Of a DNA stretch of 64,000 nucleotides, positions 61,562 to 64,000 are shown one piece after another (within the stretch, counting starts at the first letter, position 1; each line of letters opens with the position of its first letter). Both the position numbers and the translations under genes were made by a program. Source of the DNA: Rhizobium sp. BK376. GTDB taxonomy: Bacteria; Pseudomonadota; Alphaproteobacteria; Rhizobiales; Rhizobiaceae. The DNA is taken from positions 62,001 to 126,000 of the forward strand of contig NZ_SLZG01000005.1 in the NCBI RefSeq assembly GCF_004341625.1, written 5' to 3'. Below the pieces are notes generated by a model. The model saw only the letters and a program-made list of their open reading frames with translations. It was not told where the DNA came from and did no database searches.

Positions 61562-62011
61562 ATGTCGGACGAGAATGAACAGAGGACGCCGGTCGGACCT
61601 ATCGAAGGCGACGTGACCACAGATATTGCGAGGCTTATGCAGCGAGACCTCGTCTTTGTGGCGCGCTTTCTGGGAGAGAGCCAATATCTGATGCAAAGCC
61701 ATTTCCAGCAATTCATCCTGCGCGAACTCTCTGCCTCAGGGATCACCGATGAGACCCATCCGATGATCCATGCCTTTGCCGAACGGCACGCAATCCTGCT
61801 GCGCGATTTCGTGTTCTCGGGCGTTTCCCTGTCACGGCAGCTTCGTATCGAAGAGCTCGAACGGTTGACGGGAGACACGATGATCCGCGTCGATATGTGG
61901 GACCAGATTCGCAGCCACATCGACATGGCGGAGCAGCGGTTCCGGACGCAGCTGCCGGGTCTGCCGGCCACGCTCGAGGTCTGGAAGGCACCTTCGAGAG
62001 GCAATCCATGA
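61562..62011 (+). CDS. Uncharacterised helical protein, first gene of the accessory operon
   Basis: 149 residues, not recognised. Predicted mostly helical and acidic at the N-terminus (MSDENEQRTPVGPIEGDV), then DIARLMQRDLVFVARFLGESQYLMQSHFQQFILREL and HAFAERHAILLRDFVFSGVSLSRQLRIEELERLTGD. No membrane helix or signal. ATG 61562 has GGAAGAG upstream. The stop overlaps the next start by 4 nt, so this and the next two genes form a translationally coupled unit divergent from mimA. Confidence 0.75.
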   Translation: MSDENEQRTPVGPIEGDVTTDIARLMQRDLVFVARFLGESQYLMQSHFQQFILRELSASGITDETHPMIHAFAERHAILLRDFVFSGVSLSRQLRIEELERLTGDTMIRVDMWDQIRSHIDMAEQRFRTQLPGLPATLEVWKAPSRGNP

Positions 62012-62328
62012 GTGCCGATGTTTCAAACCCGATCCAGGATTTGCTGCAGCGTCGCCTGATGCTCGTTTCGACCATTTCGGCGCTGACCGCAAAGACGCAC
62101 AGGCTGATTCAGGAACATTCTGGCGCAGAGATGGAAATTCTTCGCCTGGAACTTGCCTTGGGGCGTAGCCCGGCAGAAGGCGAACTTCTGCACGCCCTGG
62201 CGAAAGCGGAAGCGGACGCCGAGGCGATCCGCTCAAGGCAGGAGGACTGCGCGGCCGAAATCGAGGTCGCGGAAGCCGCCGTCAGCGAGGTCGATCGTCT
62301 GATCGCAGCGTCAAAGGAAAAACGGTGA
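62008..62328 (+). CDS. Coiled-coil protein of the accessory operon
   Basis: 106 residues, almost entirely heptad-patterned: LLQRRLMLVSTISALTAKTHRLIQ then ILRLELALGRSPAEGELLHALAKAEADAEAIRSRQEDCAAEIEVAEAAVSEVDRLIAASKEKR. A two-helix coiled-coil hairpin is likely. No enzyme motif. The start overlaps the previous stop and its stop overlaps the next start (ATG 62328), showing tight coupling. Perhaps a structural adaptor, which is inference. Confidence 0.75.
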   Translation: MSADVSNPIQDLLQRRLMLVSTISALTAKTHRLIQEHSGAEMEILRLELALGRSPAEGELLHALAKAEADAEAIRSRQEDCAAEIEVAEAAVSEVDRLIAASKEKR

Positions 62329-63443
62329 TGAACCAGCAGTCCGTTCCCGATCTCACATTGTTCGACCTTCTCGCCCGCAATTGGCAACGCCCCGCCGCGA
62401 TCAGGCAAATCTGTTTCAACGACGACGACACGCTTCTTGCCGTCATTTGTGCAGACGGCTCGCTCGCCTTTGCGCGAATGGCGGATAACGAGCCGCCGGA
62501 GGCCCGCATCACGGTCGACAGGGGCCAGGCGACGATCAGCCCACGTCAGGGCAAGGCAGCGCCGCTGATCATTACGCGGGTAAAGGGCGCCAGGTCCGTC
62601 TCGCTTCACCGTGATGGCGGCTTCCTCTCCGCAGGCGCAAACGGCGGCCTGTTGCGTCTCAGTCGGGCCGGCGAGATCGCCGAAACACTCTTCTCGATCG
62701 ATCAGCCGGTTCAGGCCTTCGACTATTGCGCCGCGACGCATGCGACGGCGATCGTCGTCGGCGATAGGCTTCATTTTCACACCGGGAAAGATCCCTCGAG
62801 CGCAAAGGCAAACCTGCCCGGAATGGCTTCAGAGCACGTGGCGTTTGCCACAGACGGGACCAGAATCGCGGTTGCCACCGAGGAGAGACTGATCGTGTTT
62901 CGGGGCGGCAGTGAGCTGGAACCCTTGGTGGGGATTTACCTGCCCGCTCCGCCACTTTCGCTGAAATGGAGTGATGACGGAAACTGGCTGGCCGTCGGCC
63001 TCGATGGTGCAGGACTGTGCTTGCTCGATGCCAATGCCGGCCGCAATGTCGTGCTTGGCGATTTCCCGGCGCCAGTTCGTTCCGTAACCTGGAGCGCACA
63101 GGAAAAGGTACTCATTGCCGCCGGCGCCTATCGCATAGCCGGCTGGTCGATGAAGACGCCGCCGTTCGATGACAATGCAACGGGCGCGCTCGCCACCGGG
63201 CGCGTCGGTCTTGTGCTTGTCGACGCGGTTGCGGCCCAGCCAGAGGGCAGATTGGTCGCCGCCGGCCGTTCCAATGGGCAGGTGGTGGTCGCGCCGATCG
63301 GCTCAGGCGAAGAATTGGTGGTGCGCCCCGCCGGAGGGCCGGTCACGGCGCTTCAATGGACAAGGGATGGCCGACATCTCGCCATGGGCGATGCGCTCGG
63401 CAACGTCGCCATCGCAACCTTCCCGGCACAGCTTTTCAAATGA
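62328..63443 (+). CDS. WD40-like beta-propeller protein of the accessory operon
   Basis: 371 residues. Repeated blade-like units with W-D or small equivalents are visible: IRQICFNDDDTLLAVICADGSLAFARM, SVSLHRDGGFLSAGANGGLLRLSRAGE, PLSLKWSDDGNWLAVGLDGAGLCLLDA, PVRSVTWSAQEKVLIAAGAYRIAGWSM, and PVTALQWTRDGRHLAMGDALGNVAIATFPA. About seven blades would fit a full propeller. No signal peptide is seen, so it is cytoplasmic. Such propellers are usually scaffolds for protein complexes, so it may organise the two helical partners encoded upstream. Function unknown. Confidence 0.78.
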   Translation: MNQQSVPDLTLFDLLARNWQRPAAIRQICFNDDDTLLAVICADGSLAFARMADNEPPEARITVDRGQATISPRQGKAAPLIITRVKGARSVSLHRDGGFLSAGANGGLLRLSRAGEIAETLFSIDQPVQAFDYCAATHATAIVVGDRLHFHTGKDPSSAKANLPGMASEHVAFATDGTRIAVATEERLIVFRGGSELEPLVGIYLPAPPLSLKWSDDGNWLAVGLDGAGLCLLDANAGRNVVLGDFPAPVRSVTWSAQEKVLIAAGAYRIAGWSMKTPPFDDNATGALATGRVGLVLVDAVAAQPEGRLVAAGRSNGQVVVAPIGSGEELVVRPAGGPVTALQWTRDGRHLAMGDALGNVAIATFPAQLFK

Positions 63444-63454
63444 TGGAGGACAGA

Positions 63455-63646
63455 ATGCAGATCGAACTTTCCGAAGAGGAAAAGAGCAAGGACGCCTTTT
63501 TCGAGAGGATCGCCAGATTGTCTCAGGAGATGGTCGAGGCCCATGGAAGGGACTTCAGCATGGGCGCGTTGGTGCTCGGCGCGCGCTGGATCGCCGAAGG
63601 CAAGGCCGATGCGGGCGGCAAGGAACCTTCCCGCAAGATGATGTAG
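63455..63646 (+). CDS. Small protein, last gene of the accessory operon
   Basis: 63 residues: MQIELSEEEKSKDAFFERIARLSQEMVEAHGRDFSMGALVLGARWIAEG and a basic tail. Predicted helical; no known motif. ATG 63455 has GGAGGA upstream and lies 12 nt past the propeller stop, so it is very probably co-transcribed. In-frame ATGs at 63440 and 63443 would lengthen it by four or five residues. Confidence 0.65.
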   Translation: MQIELSEEEKSKDAFFERIARLSQEMVEAHGRDFSMGALVLGARWIAEGKADAGGKEPSRKMM

Positions 63647-63689
63647 GGCTTGGATAAAGGCCGATGCTTCCGGCACGGCCTCTTGGCGA

Positions 63690-63977
63690 TCAGGCCCTTT
63701 GCCGCGATGCCTCCACGCGCTCCTGCTGATAGAGAAGACAGACAGTCCGCAGCATCGAGGCGAGATTGGACATGTCGTCATGCTGCTCCAGCGCTTCGCG
63801 GTAGAGTTCGCCTACGAGCTTCGGCATCGACAGGCCCTCCATGGCTGCCATGTCTTCCAATGCATTCCAGAAAGCCGATTCCAATCTGATACTCGTCGAA
63901 TGCCCGCCAATTCGGACCGAGCGGCTGATCTTCGTAAACCGGCCCTGCCCTTGATGCGTCAAAACCCTACACATCAT
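63690..63977 (-). CDS. Ribbon-helix-helix domain protein (RHH_4-like)
   Basis: 95 residues. The middle segment RIGGHSTSIRLESAFWNALEDMAAMEGLSMPKLVGELYREAL is a ribbon-helix-helix DNA-binding pattern (strand TSIRLE, then two helices). The C-terminal helix NLASMLRTVCLLYQQERV may dimerise. RHH_4 proteins are small regulators of unknown targets. ATG 63977 has GGAGGAAGAC upstream. It converges with the accessory operon and is the nearest regulator to it. Confidence 0.8.
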   Translation of the reverse strand: MMCRVLTHQGQGRFTKISRSVRIGGHSTSIRLESAFWNALEDMAAMEGLSMPKLVGELYREALEQHDDMSNLASMLRTVCLLYQQERVEASRQRA

Positions 63978-64000
63978 GTCTTCCTCCATCGCGATAGTTG

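Overview
The window looks like a chromosomal or megaplasmid segment of a high-GC alphaproteobacterium, most likely a Rhizobiaceae member (Rhizobium/Agrobacterium-like). Support for this is the gene style (NikR-NikMNQO, Ada/Ogt, AcoR-type activators, MlrC-Dpp-RidA island, AI-2E and DUF1269 proteins), dense GGAGG-type ribosome sites and very long meaningless antisense frames typical of about 60% GC. It is accessory and catabolic DNA rather than core genome. I saw no rRNA, tRNA, CRISPR, insertion sequence or integrase.

Layout. 1-2.8 kb: a TctA permease cut by the window edge, divergent from a split two-gene chromate-type (CHR) transporter. 3-18 kb: an aromatic-acid island. It holds a phthalate-4,5-dioxygenase-like Rieske oxygenase with its own Rieske ferredoxin and FAD/2Fe-2S reductase, two 4,5-dihydroxyphthalate-decarboxylase-like (Pht5-like) proteins, a class II aldolase-type decarboxylase candidate, a LigJ-type 4-oxalomesaconate hydratase, an RraA/LigK-like aldolase, a zinc alcohol dehydrogenase, an alpha/beta hydrolase with a Cys nucleophile, and four regulators (two LysR, two IclR). 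No ring-cleavage dioxygenase is visible. 18-21.4 kb: nickel uptake, nikR convergent with nikMN-nikQ-nikO, with a near-consensus NikR operator (ATATGA-N16-TCATAC). 22-34.5 kb: two MFS transporters, glutaminase, DUF1269 protein, two alpha/beta hydrolases, an SH3 secreted protein, an AI-2E exporter, a Tat-exported amidohydrolase and a Na/Pi cotransporter.

34.5-44.5 kb: a peptide/D-amino-acid scavenging island under an RpiR/MurR regulator: a D-threonine-aldolase-like PLP enzyme, an MlrC (M81) peptidase, a complete Dpp-type ABC importer with fused ATPases, and RidA. Three near-identical 15-mers mark probable RpiR operators. 45.4-48.9 kb: an alkylation-repair cluster (SnoaL-like protein, Ada, a 2OG-Fe(II) oxygenase, an Ogt-like methyltransferase). 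Each gene is preceded by a copy of a GCAAG-centred box, so it looks like a local Ada regulon. 49-51 kb: a GST and small hypotheticals.

51-64 kb: a soluble di-iron monooxygenase system of the propane 2-monooxygenase / MimABCD type. On the minus strand lie mimA (all MmoX-type iron ligands with the right spacing), mimB reductase, mimC, mimD, an amidohydrolase, a two-domain DUF59 Fe-S assembly protein and a dedicated GroEL. An AcoR/MimR-type sigma-54 activator converges on it. Upstream of mimA is a nearly perfect sigma-54 promoter plus TGTAA/TTACA inverted repeats that look like activator sites. Divergent from mimA is a tightly overlapping four-gene operon (helical protein, coiled-coil protein, WD40-like beta-propeller, 63-aa protein) of unknown function, facing a ribbon-helix-helix gene. 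This operon is the best candidate for something undescribed.
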